8,047 nt of DNA from an uncultured Lachnospiraceae bacterium (GTDB taxonomy: Bacteria > Bacillota > Clostridia > Lachnospirales > Lachnospiraceae), in the NCBI GenBank assembly GCA_937915975.1, contig CALGGL010000287.1:1-8047 (forward strand). Direction: 5' to 3'. A program made the translations under genes and the position numbers. The notes beneath the pieces were generated by a model that worked only from the letters and a program-made list of their open reading frames with translations, was not told the origin of the DNA and made no database searches. This document shows positions 1 to 6,917 of the stretch, piece after piece; positions within the stretch are counted from its first letter, which is position 1, and every line of letters begins with the position of its first letter.

Positions 1-3000
1 GACACGGTTTCAATATTTTCATCAGAAACCGCCTTATCCTCTTTGGTTACAACCGTCTTAAGCATAGCTTCAAGTATCTTTTCTTCCGAATCATATCCCA
101 TATCTACAAGTGATTCTTCTATTTCATCAAATCCCGATTTTATAACTATACGGGTATTAAACTCATTTCCGTCATCGTCAGTCTGGGTTTCATCGTCGTG
201 ACATATTGCTACATCTTCCGAAATATATGTCACACCGTCAACTGTAATCTGTGCATATACATATGTCACTCCATCCTCTTCCCTGCTCTTTATCTCACTC
301 TGAACAACTTTTTTTTCTCCGTCATCATAATCACAGGTAAACTCGGCAGAACAATCCTTGTAATCATCAGTCCATATAAATGTCGGTTCAGATGTAAATA
401 TATGGTCCGTAATCGTAAATGTTGCGGTTGCAGTTGCATTTATTTCATAATTATCATTAAGCGTAGGATCAACAGTTACGGTAATCGTATAGGTTCCCGG
501 TTCCTCACCCGGCTCTTTATTTATAATTAATCCCTGTAATACATCGCCATCTTCAAGTCCCGTACCACCGTTCACATCCGTTACATCGTATGTAAATTCC
601 GGATCATCCTTATTTATGTGTTTAATCAGGTCATCAGGCTTTATTATAATTTCCTTTTTATCTATGGTGACAGGCACACAGGCCGGCTCTGTATCATTAT
701 GATTATCATCGCCTTTTAACTTGTACCATACATAGTATGTGTCATGATTTTTTCCTTCAGGGATATCAGTGCTCCATTCTTCATCCGACGGAGGAGTAAC
801 ATCATCATCACCTAATGCATAATAAATCGTACCATGTGAAGTATCAGGGTCAACAAACTCCTGCTCTCCACCGTTATATACAAGTGTTTTAGGTGTTACA
901 GTCAGTTCACCGTCTGTCTTACTTATCTTAAGTGTACCCTTCACGGTATCCGTAACAATATAATTTCCTGTAGTATCTCTGGTTTCATTTAAGGATACTC
1001 CCGTAAATGTCACATCATAGCTTCCGACATCGGTTCCGCTTCCGCTTGCAGATACACCGTCAAATGTAAGACCATCCACGCTGCATGTGAAGCCTTCTAC
1101 CGTCTGCTCGCTTTCATTATATATAAGTGTTGTATCACTGTTCGCCGTAAGTGTTACGGGAGCAGGTTCAACGGTCTGATATCCGTCTGTTACGTTAAAT
1201 GTAACATTAAAGTTTGCATTCGTATTAGTAAAATGGTCTGAAGCAAGACCCATGTATGATGTTCCTGCATTTGTCTGTGACGCCTGTGCCGTTTGGCTGA
1301 ATGTAAAATCGCTTGCCACATTATAAAGATTTGTGTCAGCTTCTGCAACATATCCACTGATATTGTGTGCATTTCCATCATAAATAGCAGTGGCATTATT
1401 ACCTGTTATCGTTACAGTTACAGGTAACGGATTTATGGTTGCTGTTGCAGTTGCCTGATGTCCATTTGCTGCAAGCTTGTAATTATCAGCACTTGCACCG
1501 GCAAGTGTAAGGTTTGATATGTTTACGGTTTTATTTGTACCCGCATTTGCGTCTTCAAATGCTCCTGTTGCAGTGACAGTAAGCGTGTCGTTTGCAAGCT
1601 TACCTGCAAAGGTAACATTATCATATGTGAGTACCGCCGTTGTATTACCGTTATAGGTTTTATCCGATGCCGCAATTCCTGTCACGGTTACAGCCTTTTT
1701 ATTTATCGTCACTGTAATCTTAGCAGGTGCTATATCAGCATGGTTTTCATCACCTGTAAGCTTCCACCATACTTCATATGTTCCGGCATCCTTACCTGTC
1801 GGAATGGTAGCTGTATAGGTTCCATTCTCCGAAGCAGAGTATGTTATAGTTCCGTGAGAAGTAGCTCCCGATGATACAAGTTCCTGATCATCTCCATTAT
1901 AAGTCAGGTCATAAGCTTCCGGTGCGGTATATGTCGGTGCACCCTTTGTAACTGTCAATGTACCGATAGCATAGGAAATGTTATAGTTGGATGTTACATC
2001 TGTATTTCCATTCTTGATAACTGCATCACTTGGCGTAATAGTTCCGTCAGTCGTAACGGCTGCGGTACTGCTTGATGTAAGCGTAATATCCGTAAGCGTA
2101 TGTCCGTTAACTGCTCCTGTAAGTATTGCCTGTGATGCACCTTGGGCAATAGAGTTATTAAGCACAACCGACTGGTCTTTCGCCGTTACAGTGACAGCTT
2201 TTTTACCTATCGTAAATGTAGTAGTATTTGCGGACGGCAGCTTATAATTACTGTTTGAAAGACTGCTTGCGGTTGCTGTATAAGCCGAATCGCTTGCATT
2301 AGTCATTCCTCCCGTGACAGTTACGGTACAGTCATCGCCACTTATAAGACCTGTTGCCGTTGCAGTCGGTGCCTGTTCCTGACCGTTATATGTAAAGGCT
2401 GTGTCACCCCAGGTGAGTCCGATTTCTTTTTTACTAACTGTCAGTGTACCTTCGGTTTTTGTAATATTATAATTATCAGCCTTTGTTCCTGAGCTAAGTG
2501 TATATGTAAAGGCATTTGCACTGATTCCGGCATCCGTTTGTGAACCTGTCACATTATATGTCGCTCCTTCACCGGAAGCAAACCCATCACCTGTTACAGT
2601 CACGGTATCATTCGTAAGGGCTGTTTTATCGTAAGTTTTATCAGCACTTCCCGATGTAAGCGTAACGTTACGTTTTGCAATTTCAACCGTAGCCGAGCCT
2701 GTTACGGTTGTATAATTTGACTTTGATACCTGATAATAAACCGTATATGTTCCGGCGTCGGTATATGTAGGATTCGCCGTAAGGTTGTAATCGCCGCTGC
2801 TTGATGTGCGGTATTTCACAGTTGCTCCGTCTGGTTTCGTTACATTAATGCTATGTGATGTTGCATCATATGTTCCGGAATAGCCGGTTGCGGATACGCC
2901 GGTCATTGAAGCGGTACTTATGGTAACTGTTACCGTTGAGTCCTTGGTACCACTGTTGTAGTTATCATTACCTGCCGCTGTTGCACACACAACCACCGTA

Positions 3001-4856
3001 TAGGTTCCGACAGGAGTATTTGCAGCTACTGTAAGCGTTGTTCCGCTTAAGCTAAAATAAGTCACTGTCGAATTAGAACTGTTCTTCTGGCTATTAATCG
3101 CATATGTAACCGTTCCTTGTCCATTTGAAGCTGCCGCCAGCGTCGCCGTCTGTGACGAGGTACTAAAGGTTTTATTAACCGACTGGGGCGATGTATAAGC
3201 CAAAGGATTGCCCGCTTTACCAATTGTAATTGTGACCGTTGAGTCCTTTGTACCACTATTATAATTATCATTACCCGCCGCTGTTGCACGCACAACTACC
3301 GTATAGGTACCGGCAGGTGTATTTGCAGCAATTGTAAGAGTTGCTCCGTTTAAGGTAAAATAGCTTACATTTGTGGTTCCTTGCTTCTGGCTGTTGATTG
3401 CATATGTAACCGTCCCTTGTCCATTTGAAGCTGCCGTCAGTGTCGCCGTTTGTGACGAAGTACTGAAAGTTTTATCAACAGACTGTGTAGATATATAAGT
3501 CAGCGGATTGTCCTCTTTTAGCGCCGTAAGATATATACTGTCACTTTTATATAAGTTGCTACTACTATCTATTTGTGTGTCAGATACAATATATCTTTTA
3601 TCAGCCGTCCAATAGTTATTCAATGTAGTAACCGAGTCAAACCACCTATTTTTTATAGTTTCATATCCAGCATTTTCTGTATTCCTTACATATAAATAAG
3701 CATACGACCTGGTTGTATAAATCTGATCACCTATTTCAAGTATATCACCTGTTTTGATTTGAATAGAGCTTGACGAACTAGTATATGTACAATATCTTAT
3801 CACATCCGTCACCACAATCTCATACTCCACACCATCAATCGTAACCTTCATCCACTCATTGGTATGGAACGCCTGATGTGCGGTAACATTCCATTCTCCA
3901 CTTTCATTTGAAGCTGAGAAAAGACTTTCATCACTGACATATACCTCGCTTACCTCTCCAGTAAGTCCGACATAATCAAGTATATCAGAAAGAGGAATTG
4001 TTGTATCCCCATTCATCACGTATTGTAGGTCGCCATATGTAAATTCAACTGTATAATAAGAAAATCCATCAGACTCTGCTATAACAACCTGACCCTGCTC
4101 GGTTGTAGCAAGTGCATTGGCTAAGAGCACACCATTTTCCTCTGTTACATGATATACATCTGCTGTAAGATTTTCATTTCCTGCTTCTTCCAGAGAAAAA
4201 CTCACATTAATCTTCTGTTCATCGGCAGGCTGTATCTCATTTTCGTTCTTATCAAGCACCTTTATGTCATAGGTATATGAAGCAGCTACATTCACTCCGT
4301 TATCACGGGTTTTATCTACTGCATCATCTACTATCTGTTGCTCTTCATTAGTTACCTTATTTACCGAAAGCGTTGAACCCTCAGGGAATACTCCCTCAGG
4401 TGCAGTTACAAGAACTACCACGCCGTCAACAATTTTTATACCTGCAAATTCAGGCATATTAACAGGTTCTTTCTCTGCACTTTCTGTTGTTTCTTCTATG
4501 TTATCTGTTATCTCCTCTTTAGTTTCTTCAGAGGTTACTTCTTCAGAGGTTACTTCTTCTGCGGTTATCTTTTCTGTTATTTCTTCTTTCGCCGGTTCTT
4601 CAACTGTTATTATGTCCAAAGTATTATCCTGTTCTGATTCGGTGACTTCTTGTTCGTATTCTTCCTGTGAGGTTTCAGCAATCTCCTGATTTGTTTCTTC
4701 CTGTGAAGTTTCTTCTGTTGCTTCAACATCTTCATTTAAAGTTAAAGCATCAAAATCATCCATATTTTGACTAATTTCTGCGGAAACAGAAACAGTATTA
4801 ATCATCAGAGCAAACGAAAAAAGAATTGCCAGACATGTCTTTAATCTCTTCTTCAT
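1..4856 (-). CDS. Giant secreted/cell-surface adhesin-like protein with YDG/MBG repeats, 3' end outside window
   Basis: An uninterrupted frame of 1618 codons runs from ATG 4856 to the left edge without a stop, so the C-terminus and any anchor (LPXTG, choline-binding or S-layer type) are unseen. The start is set by GAGGGGG six bases upstream and by a clear signal peptide (MKKRLK, hydrophobic core, cleavage near VSA|E at 26/27). Residues 27-132 are an acidic Glu/Thr/Ser stalk. Residues 133 to about 320 form two domains seen in Lachnospiraceae surface proteins (TAPEGVFPEG motif; a GEWNVTAHQ segment). Residues about 320-449 are unrecognised. Residues 450-647 are two tandem 100-residue repeats. 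Residues 648-1483 are about nine Ig-like units of the YDG/MBG type (DKTYDKT, DKTYNGN, DAGTY, NYK/NYN). Residues 1484-1618 start another domain with two Cys. The likely role is adhesion or matrix binding outside the cell; the ligand cannot be told. The leader suggests phase-variable expression. Confidence 0.93.
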   Translation of the reverse strand, partial: MKKRLKTCLAILFSFALMINTVSVSAEISQNMDDFDALTLNEDVEATEETSQEETNQEIAETSQEEYEQEVTESEQDNTLDIITVEEPAKEEITEKITAEEVTSEEVTSEETKEEITDNIEETTESAEKEPVNMPEFAGIKIVDGVVVLVTAPEGVFPEGSTLSVNKVTNEEQQIVDDAVDKTRDNGVNVAASYTYDIKVLDKNENEIQPADEQKINVSFSLEEAGNENLTADVYHVTEENGVLLANALATTEQGQVVIAESDGFSYYTVEFTYGDLQYVMNGDTTIPLSDILDYVGLTGEVSEVYVSDESLFSASNESGEWNVTAHQAFHTNEWMKVTIDGVEYEIVVTDVIRYCTYTSSSSSIQIKTGDILEIGDQIYTTRSYAYLYVRNTENAGYETIKNRWFDSVTTLNNYWTADKRYIVSDTQIDSSSNLYKSDSIYLTALKEDNPLTYISTQSVDKTFSTSSQTATLTAASNGQGTVTYAINSQKQGTTNVSYFTLNGATLTIAANTPAGTYTVVVRATAAGNDNYNSGTKDSTVTITIGKAGNPLAYTSPQSVNKTFSTSSQTATLAAASNGQGTVTYAINSQKNSSNSTVTYFSLSGTTLTVAANTPVGTYTVVVCATAAGNDNYNSGTKDSTVTVTISTASMTGVSATGYSGTYDATSHSINVTKPDGATVKYRTSSSGDYNLTANPTYTDAGTYTVYYQVSKSNYTTVTGSATVEIAKRNVTLTSGSADKTYDKTALTNDTVTVTGDGFASGEGATYNVTGSQTDAGISANAFTYTLSSGTKADNYNITKTEGTLTVSKKEIGLTWGDTAFTYNGQEQAPTATATGLISGDDCTVTVTGGMTNASDSAYTATASSLSNSNYKLPSANTTTFTIGKKAVTVTAKDQSVVLNNSIAQGASQAILTGAVNGHTLTDITLTSSSTAAVTTDGTITPSDAVIKNGNTDVTSNYNISYAIGTLTVTKGAPTYTAPEAYDLTYNGDDQELVSSGATSHGTITYSASENGTYTATIPTGKDAGTYEVWWKLTGDENHADIAPAKITVTINKKAVTVTGIAASDKTYNGNTTAVLTYDNVTFAGKLANDTLTVTATGAFEDANAGTNKTVNISNLTLAGASADNYKLAANGHQATATATINPLPVTVTITGNNATAIYDGNAHNISGYVAEADTNLYNVASDFTFSQTAQASQTNAGTSYMGLASDHFTNTNANFNVTFNVTDGYQTVEPAPVTLTANSDTTLIYNESEQTVEGFTCSVDGLTFDGVSASGSGTDVGSYDVTFTGVSLNETRDTTGNYIVTDTVKGTLKISKTDGELTVTPKTLVYNGGEQEFVDPDTSHGTIYYALGDDDVTPPSDEEWSTDIPEGKNHDTYYVWYKLKGDDNHNDTEPACVPVTIDKKEIIIKPDDLIKHINKDDPEFTYDVTDVNGGTGLEDGDVLQGLIINKEPGEEPGTYTITVTVDPTLNDNYEINATATATFTITDHIFTSEPTFIWTDDYKDCSAEFTCDYDDGEKKVVQSEIKSREEDGVTYVYAQITVDGVTYISEDVAICHDDETQTDDDGNEFNTRIVIKSGFDEIEESLVDMGYDSEEKILEAMLKTVVTKEDKAVSDENIETV
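534..2915 (-). other. Array of about nine YDG/MBG-like Ig-fold repeats within the adhesin (residues 648 to ~1440)
   Basis: Unit borders are marked by a recurring strand-end plus strand-start motif: IAKRNV (residue 727), VSKKEI (809), IGKKAV (885), VTKGAP (971), INKKAV (1053), INPLPV (1143), VEPAPV (1230), ISKTDG (1313) and IDKKEI (1400). The last unit continues to about residue 1483. The units are roughly 75-100 residues long and carry the Y-(D/N/S)-G or TYD turn and the DAGTY or NYK/NYN turn typical of the YDG and MBG_2 families. Such domains stack into rods that hold a functional tip away from the cell wall. They are too diverged to be simple recent duplications. Family names are from memory of motif shape, not a search. 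Confidence 0.75.
2916..3509 (-). repeat. Tandem pair of ~100-residue Ig-like repeats inside the adhesin
   Basis: Copy 1 is 3509-3210 (residues 450-549) and copy 2 is 3209-2916 (residues 550-647). Both begin NPL(T/A)Y, share FSTSSQTATL, AASNGQGTVTYAINSQK and AAGNDNYNSGTKDSTVT, and differ mainly in the middle (QGTTNVSYF versus NSSNSTVTYF). They are also close at DNA level, with long identical stretches, so they look like a fairly recent duplication. They could expand or contract by recombination. Copy 2 has a lone Cys at residue 624 where copy 1 has Arg, a single-base change (TGT versus CGT). Confidence 0.9.
4461..4778 (-). other. Acidic Glu/Thr/Ser-rich low-complexity stalk of the adhesin
   Basis: Residues 27-132, just after the signal peptide, consist largely of Glu, Thr, Ser, Gln and Asp with few hydrophobic residues. 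The segments ETSQEE and EEVTSEE recur. It is probably an unstructured, possibly glycosylated spacer. A similar acidic region is common near the mature N-terminus of Firmicutes surface proteins. Confidence 0.8.
4524..4559 (-). repeat. 15-bp tandem repeat, 2.4 copies, in the acidic stalk
   Basis: The plus-strand unit TTCTTCAGAGGTTAC occurs perfectly at 4524-4538 and 4539-4553, followed by a partial third copy to 4559. On the coding strand it gives VTSEE twice. A 15-base unit keeps the frame, so copy-number change would alter stalk length only. Confidence 0.9.
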
Positions 4857-4862
4857 AGAATT

Positions 4863-4869
4863 CCCCCTC
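4863..4869 (-). promoter_or_regulatory. Adhesin ribosome binding site abutting the leader-ORF stop codon
   Basis: GAGGGGG lies six bases upstream of ATG 4856 and fixes that start. The TAA of the leader reading frame (4872-4870) is directly followed by this sequence. A ribosome finishing the leader frame would therefore stop on the adhesin initiation site, which allows translational coupling. Confidence 0.85.
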
Positions 4870-5094
4870 TTATCTCTTGTTTATCACAAAATAAAAACCG
4901 CCAAGACAAACAGAGGAAAGTTTCCCCTCTGTTTGCCATGACGGCACTAAATTTCTGATATCCAAGCTTTGTTGTATATCACCTGATTTATCTTTTTTTG
5001 CATTCCAAAAAAGGGCACAGTTAATCCTGACCTGACCTGACCTGACCTGACCTGACCTGACCTGACCTGAAAGATTATGTCCGATTTGATACAT
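4870..5094 (-). CDS. Putative leader ORF (74 codons) containing the pentanucleotide tract
   Basis: The frame from ATG 5094 begins MYQIGHNLSGQVRSGQVRSG and ends in FVINKR. AAAGGGG lies nine bases upstream, and TTG 5103 is an alternative start three codons earlier. There is no signal peptide, membrane segment or recognisable domain. Nine TCAGG units encode three SGQVR repeats. The frame then passes A/T homopolymer runs (T6 at 5012-5007, A7 at 4999-4993), runs right through the terminator hairpin, and stops at the adhesin ribosome binding site. It lies about 26 bases below the predicted transcription start. I recognise no homologue. It may act as a leader peptide whose translation controls termination, with the product itself unimportant. 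It could also be a chance open frame; only placement and ribosome-site spacing support translation. Confidence 0.45.
   Translation of the reverse strand: MYQIGHNLSGQVRSGQVRSGQVRINCALFWNAKKDKSGDIQQSLDIRNLVPSWQTEGKLSSVCLGGFYFVINKR
4880..4909 (-). promoter_or_regulatory. Weak candidate promoter overlapping the terminator
   Basis: TTGTCT (4909-4904) and GATAAA (4885-4880), 18 bases apart, each match the sigma-70/sigma-A consensus at 4 of 6 positions. A TGT precedes the -10 as in extended -10 promoters. The start would fall near 4873, giving a short leader with the adhesin ribosome binding site. If real, it would bypass the terminator. The -35 lies in the stem arm, so the match may be chance. Confidence 0.25.
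4888..4945 (-). terminator. Strong intrinsic terminator in the adhesin leader (candidate attenuator)
   Basis: On the minus strand GCCGTCATGGCAAACAGAGG (4945-4926) pairs with CCTCTGTTTGTCTTGGCGGT (4916-4897). The stem is 20 bp with one U-U mismatch and a few G-U pairs, and the loop is 9 bases or less. It is followed by TTTTTATTTT (4897-4888). It sits only 31 bases before the adhesin ATG and lies inside the leader reading frame. It could end readthrough from the ATPase gene upstream. Placed between the best promoter and the adhesin, it must also reduce adhesin transcription unless it is overcome. Confidence 0.85.
5026..5070 (-). repeat. Pentanucleotide microsatellite, (TCAGG)9 on the coding strand
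   Basis: Nine perfect tandem copies of CCTGA (plus strand) occupy 45 bases, and one more isolated copy sits at 4982-4986. A perfect tract of this length with a non-triplet unit is prone to slipped-strand mispairing. It lies in the leader between the promoter and the giant adhesin gene, where contingency loci are typically found. The tract has no stop codon in any frame, so changing the copy number only moves the downstream reading frame. Confidence 0.95.
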
Positions 5095-5103
5095 AACTGT
5101 CAA
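5074..5103 (-). promoter_or_regulatory. Second candidate promoter just upstream of the repeat tract
   Basis: A perfect TTGACA (5103-5098) lies 18 bases from CATAAT (5079-5074, 5 of 6). Transcription would start inside the TCAGG tract near 5067. If used, repeat number would change the initially transcribed sequence rather than a leader reading frame, because the leader start codon would be absent. It overlaps the candidate leader start, so the two readings compete. Confidence 0.4.
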
Positions 5104-5126
5104 CCCCTTTCCAAAAAATTTAAGAT

Positions 5127-5155
5127 ATTATACCATAAAATAACACATTCAACAA
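5127..5155 (-). promoter_or_regulatory. Main candidate promoter of the leader/adhesin unit
   Basis: A perfect TATAAT (-10, 5132-5127) is preceded by TGG, giving an extended -10. It lies 17 bases from TTGTTG (-35, 5155-5150), which matches TTGACA only in its TTG. Transcription would start near 5120, about 26 bases before leader ATG 5094, with the ribosome-site sequence in between. Confidence 0.65.
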
Positions 5156-5195
5156 GTTTTTTTCTTTTGTCGCTTCATCAAGTCTATTTACAAAA

Positions 5196-6773
5196 TCATT
5201 CCATTACTTTCCAATCACTTATGCTCCGGCTCTCCGTGTCAAAATTCACTCCGACCTTGATTATCTTCCTACTGTCTGCCACATAAGCCTTTGCATATCC
5301 TTTTTCCTCTATCTGTGCAAGAGCCGTCTCCGCATCGGCATCACGTTTGAATTCAAAGATATAGATATAATCATCTGCTTCAACTATGCAGTCTGCACGT
5401 CCCTTTGCAGTATGCATCTCGGTATGAACAAACTGTCCGAGCAGCATAAATGTTATATAGACAACATTTTGAAAATCTCTCTCTACATACTTTTCATCAT
5501 TTCCATAAGGAAGTCTTGCAAAAAGCTCTGTAAATCTATCCTTTATGCCCTCAAAGTTGGCAGACTCTATATCACGTCCGAAGTTTCTTATGTCAAGCGG
5601 TTCTTCATCCTCACTATGAAGATATGATGGTGCCAGACTCTTTATAAAGCTGTATTTTACCTCATCATTCGGATAGCCAAGCTGGTAGCTGTCAAACTTT
5701 TTATCATATCCCTTTATGGTAAGATAACCCGTCTGATAAAAAAGCGGTATCGGATCAGGATTATCCGCTCTGTAATCAAATAAGGTATATGAATCCGCAT
5801 AGAGATTGCCGTCTGTAAATTTCTTTGCATCAAAGTTTATGGCATTAAGCTTCTTTATCAAAAATGTAGGCGTACCGGTACTAAACCAGAAGGAATCAAA
5901 TTCTTTGGCTTGTAATGCATTTATAAGACTAAACGGATTATAAACGCCGTCAGCTTCTTTATTAAAATGATAGCCGTCATAAGTTTTCCCCAGCTTTTCA
6001 AGGCATTCATCCAAAGACATCCTTTGTTTAGCAGCCATAGCCTCTACTTCAGGCATAAAGGCATTCTTTAACTCAGCCTCCGTTATCCCGCATATACCCG
6101 CATATTCTTCCGAAAGCGAAATATCTCTTAAATGGTTCAGGTCACTGAATATACTCACCTTGCTAAACTTGGTAACTCCGGTCAAAAACTCAAATTCTAT
6201 ATATCTGTCATAGCTTTTAAGTGTAGAAAAGAAACCTTTGAAAACAGATTTATTATGCTCTTCAAGTTCATTATCCGTTATAACTTCAAGCAGAGGCTTG
6301 TCATACTCATCAACAAGTATAACGACTCTTTTACCGGTTTTCTCGTAGGCGGTTTTAATCAGGTTCTGAAACCTCTCCTCTATCGGTAAATCAAAAGATA
6401 TCAAATCATATTTCTTCTCCCAGTCAATCAGATGTGCATTCAAAACCTCTTCCAAGGCTGATTCACGTTGAAAATCCTTCTTATTAAAGTCAAAATAAAA
6501 AACCGGATATTCCTGCCATGCATCCGGATTATCTTTCTCTAATTTTTCTATATCAAGTCCCTTAAAAAATTCCTTTTTTCCTTCCCAATAAGCACGAAGT
6601 GTTGACAGAAAAAGGCTCTTCCCAAAACGTCTCGGACGACTTAAAAAATATGGTTTACCCATATGCACCAAATTATATATATATTTTGTTTTATCAACGT
6701 ATAAATAATTTTCGGCCCTTAATTTTTCGAAATCCTGTATACCTATCGGTAATTTACGTATCATGTCCGGCAT
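5196..6773 (-). CDS. AAA-ATPase-like / PD-(D/E)XK nuclease-fold protein (DUF1703 type)
   Basis: This 525-residue protein has the full two-part layout of the family. The N-terminal AAA-ATPase-like domain (about 5-280) opens with the family's LPIGIQDFEKLR and YVDKT motifs. It has a P-loop RPRRFGKS (46-53) and a Walker B VVILVDEYDKP (150-160). The C-terminal PD-(D/E)XK-like domain has GRAD (Asp461) and EFK (Glu474, Lys476), so both catalytic centres look intact. ATG 6773 is chosen because GAGGTGA lies seven bases upstream; ATG 6764 would be 16 away. Proteins of this type are common, often multicopy, in Clostridia and Bacteroidetes. Their biological role is not firmly known, although defence or mobile-element functions have been suggested. 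It stands alone with its own candidate promoter. No terminator follows, so its transcripts may run into the adhesin leader. No link to the adhesin is evident. Confidence 0.93.
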   Translation of the reverse strand: MPDMIRKLPIGIQDFEKLRAENYLYVDKTKYIYNLVHMGKPYFLSRPRRFGKSLFLSTLRAYWEGKKEFFKGLDIEKLEKDNPDAWQEYPVFYFDFNKKDFQRESALEEVLNAHLIDWEKKYDLISFDLPIEERFQNLIKTAYEKTGKRVVILVDEYDKPLLEVITDNELEEHNKSVFKGFFSTLKSYDRYIEFEFLTGVTKFSKVSIFSDLNHLRDISLSEEYAGICGITEAELKNAFMPEVEAMAAKQRMSLDECLEKLGKTYDGYHFNKEADGVYNPFSLINALQAKEFDSFWFSTGTPTFLIKKLNAINFDAKKFTDGNLYADSYTLFDYRADNPDPIPLFYQTGYLTIKGYDKKFDSYQLGYPNDEVKYSFIKSLAPSYLHSEDEEPLDIRNFGRDIESANFEGIKDRFTELFARLPYGNDEKYVERDFQNVVYITFMLLGQFVHTEMHTAKGRADCIVEADDYIYIFEFKRDADAETALAQIEEKGYAKAYVADSRKIIKVGVNFDTESRSISDWKVME

Positions 6774-6848
6774 ATAACAATCACCTCATTTTTACACATT
6801 TAAACATATATATAACACCAATATAAACCGGTATTAACCCTTTTCTAA

Positions 6849-6877
6849 ACTCTAACACATAGGCTGTTAAATATCAA
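6849..6877 (-). promoter_or_regulatory. Candidate promoter of the AAA-ATPase-like gene
   Basis: TTGATA (6877-6872, 5 of 6) and TAGAGT (6854-6849, 4 of 6) are spaced 17 bases apart, with TGT before the -10 as in extended -10 promoters. The start near 6842 would leave a leader of about 70 bases to ATG 6773. The rest of the 144-base gap is AT-rich, and I see no convincing terminator for the VWA gene in it, so partial cotranscription is possible. Confidence 0.4.
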
Positions 6878-6917
6878 TAAAAACAATATCGGCAAAGCAA
6901 AGTTAAGAATAGTAATC

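Noticed and set aside
198..530. Plus-strand open frame of 110 codons
   Set aside because: It is antisense to the continuous adhesin frame, has no ribosome site, and its low-complexity Ile/Tyr/Cys-rich product is typical of a shadow frame.
1987..2247. Plus-strand 86-codon frame with a hydrophobic Val/Ala-rich product
   Set aside because: It is the complement of Thr/Val-rich repeat codons of the adhesin; the apparent membrane character is a composition artefact.
4498..4689. Plus-strand Ser/Val-rich 63-codon frame
   Set aside because: It is antisense to the Glu/Thr-rich stalk, with repeats mirrored from the 15-bp coding repeat.
5026..5070. CRISPR array
   Set aside because: The units are 5 bases long, directly adjacent and without spacers; this is a microsatellite.
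4857..5125. Cyclic-di-GMP riboswitch or T-box in the adhesin leader
   Set aside because: Such elements often precede clostridial adhesins, but none of their conserved core motifs could be found by eye.
5160..5195. Terminator after the AAA-ATPase-like gene
   Set aside because: Only a 6-bp TTTTGT/ACAAAA pairing with a long loop is present, followed by A rather than T on the transcript strand.
5077..5286. Plus-strand 69-codon frame next to the repeat tract
   Set aside because: It overlaps the ATPase 3' end and the promoter region antisense, with no ribosome site or protein-like features.
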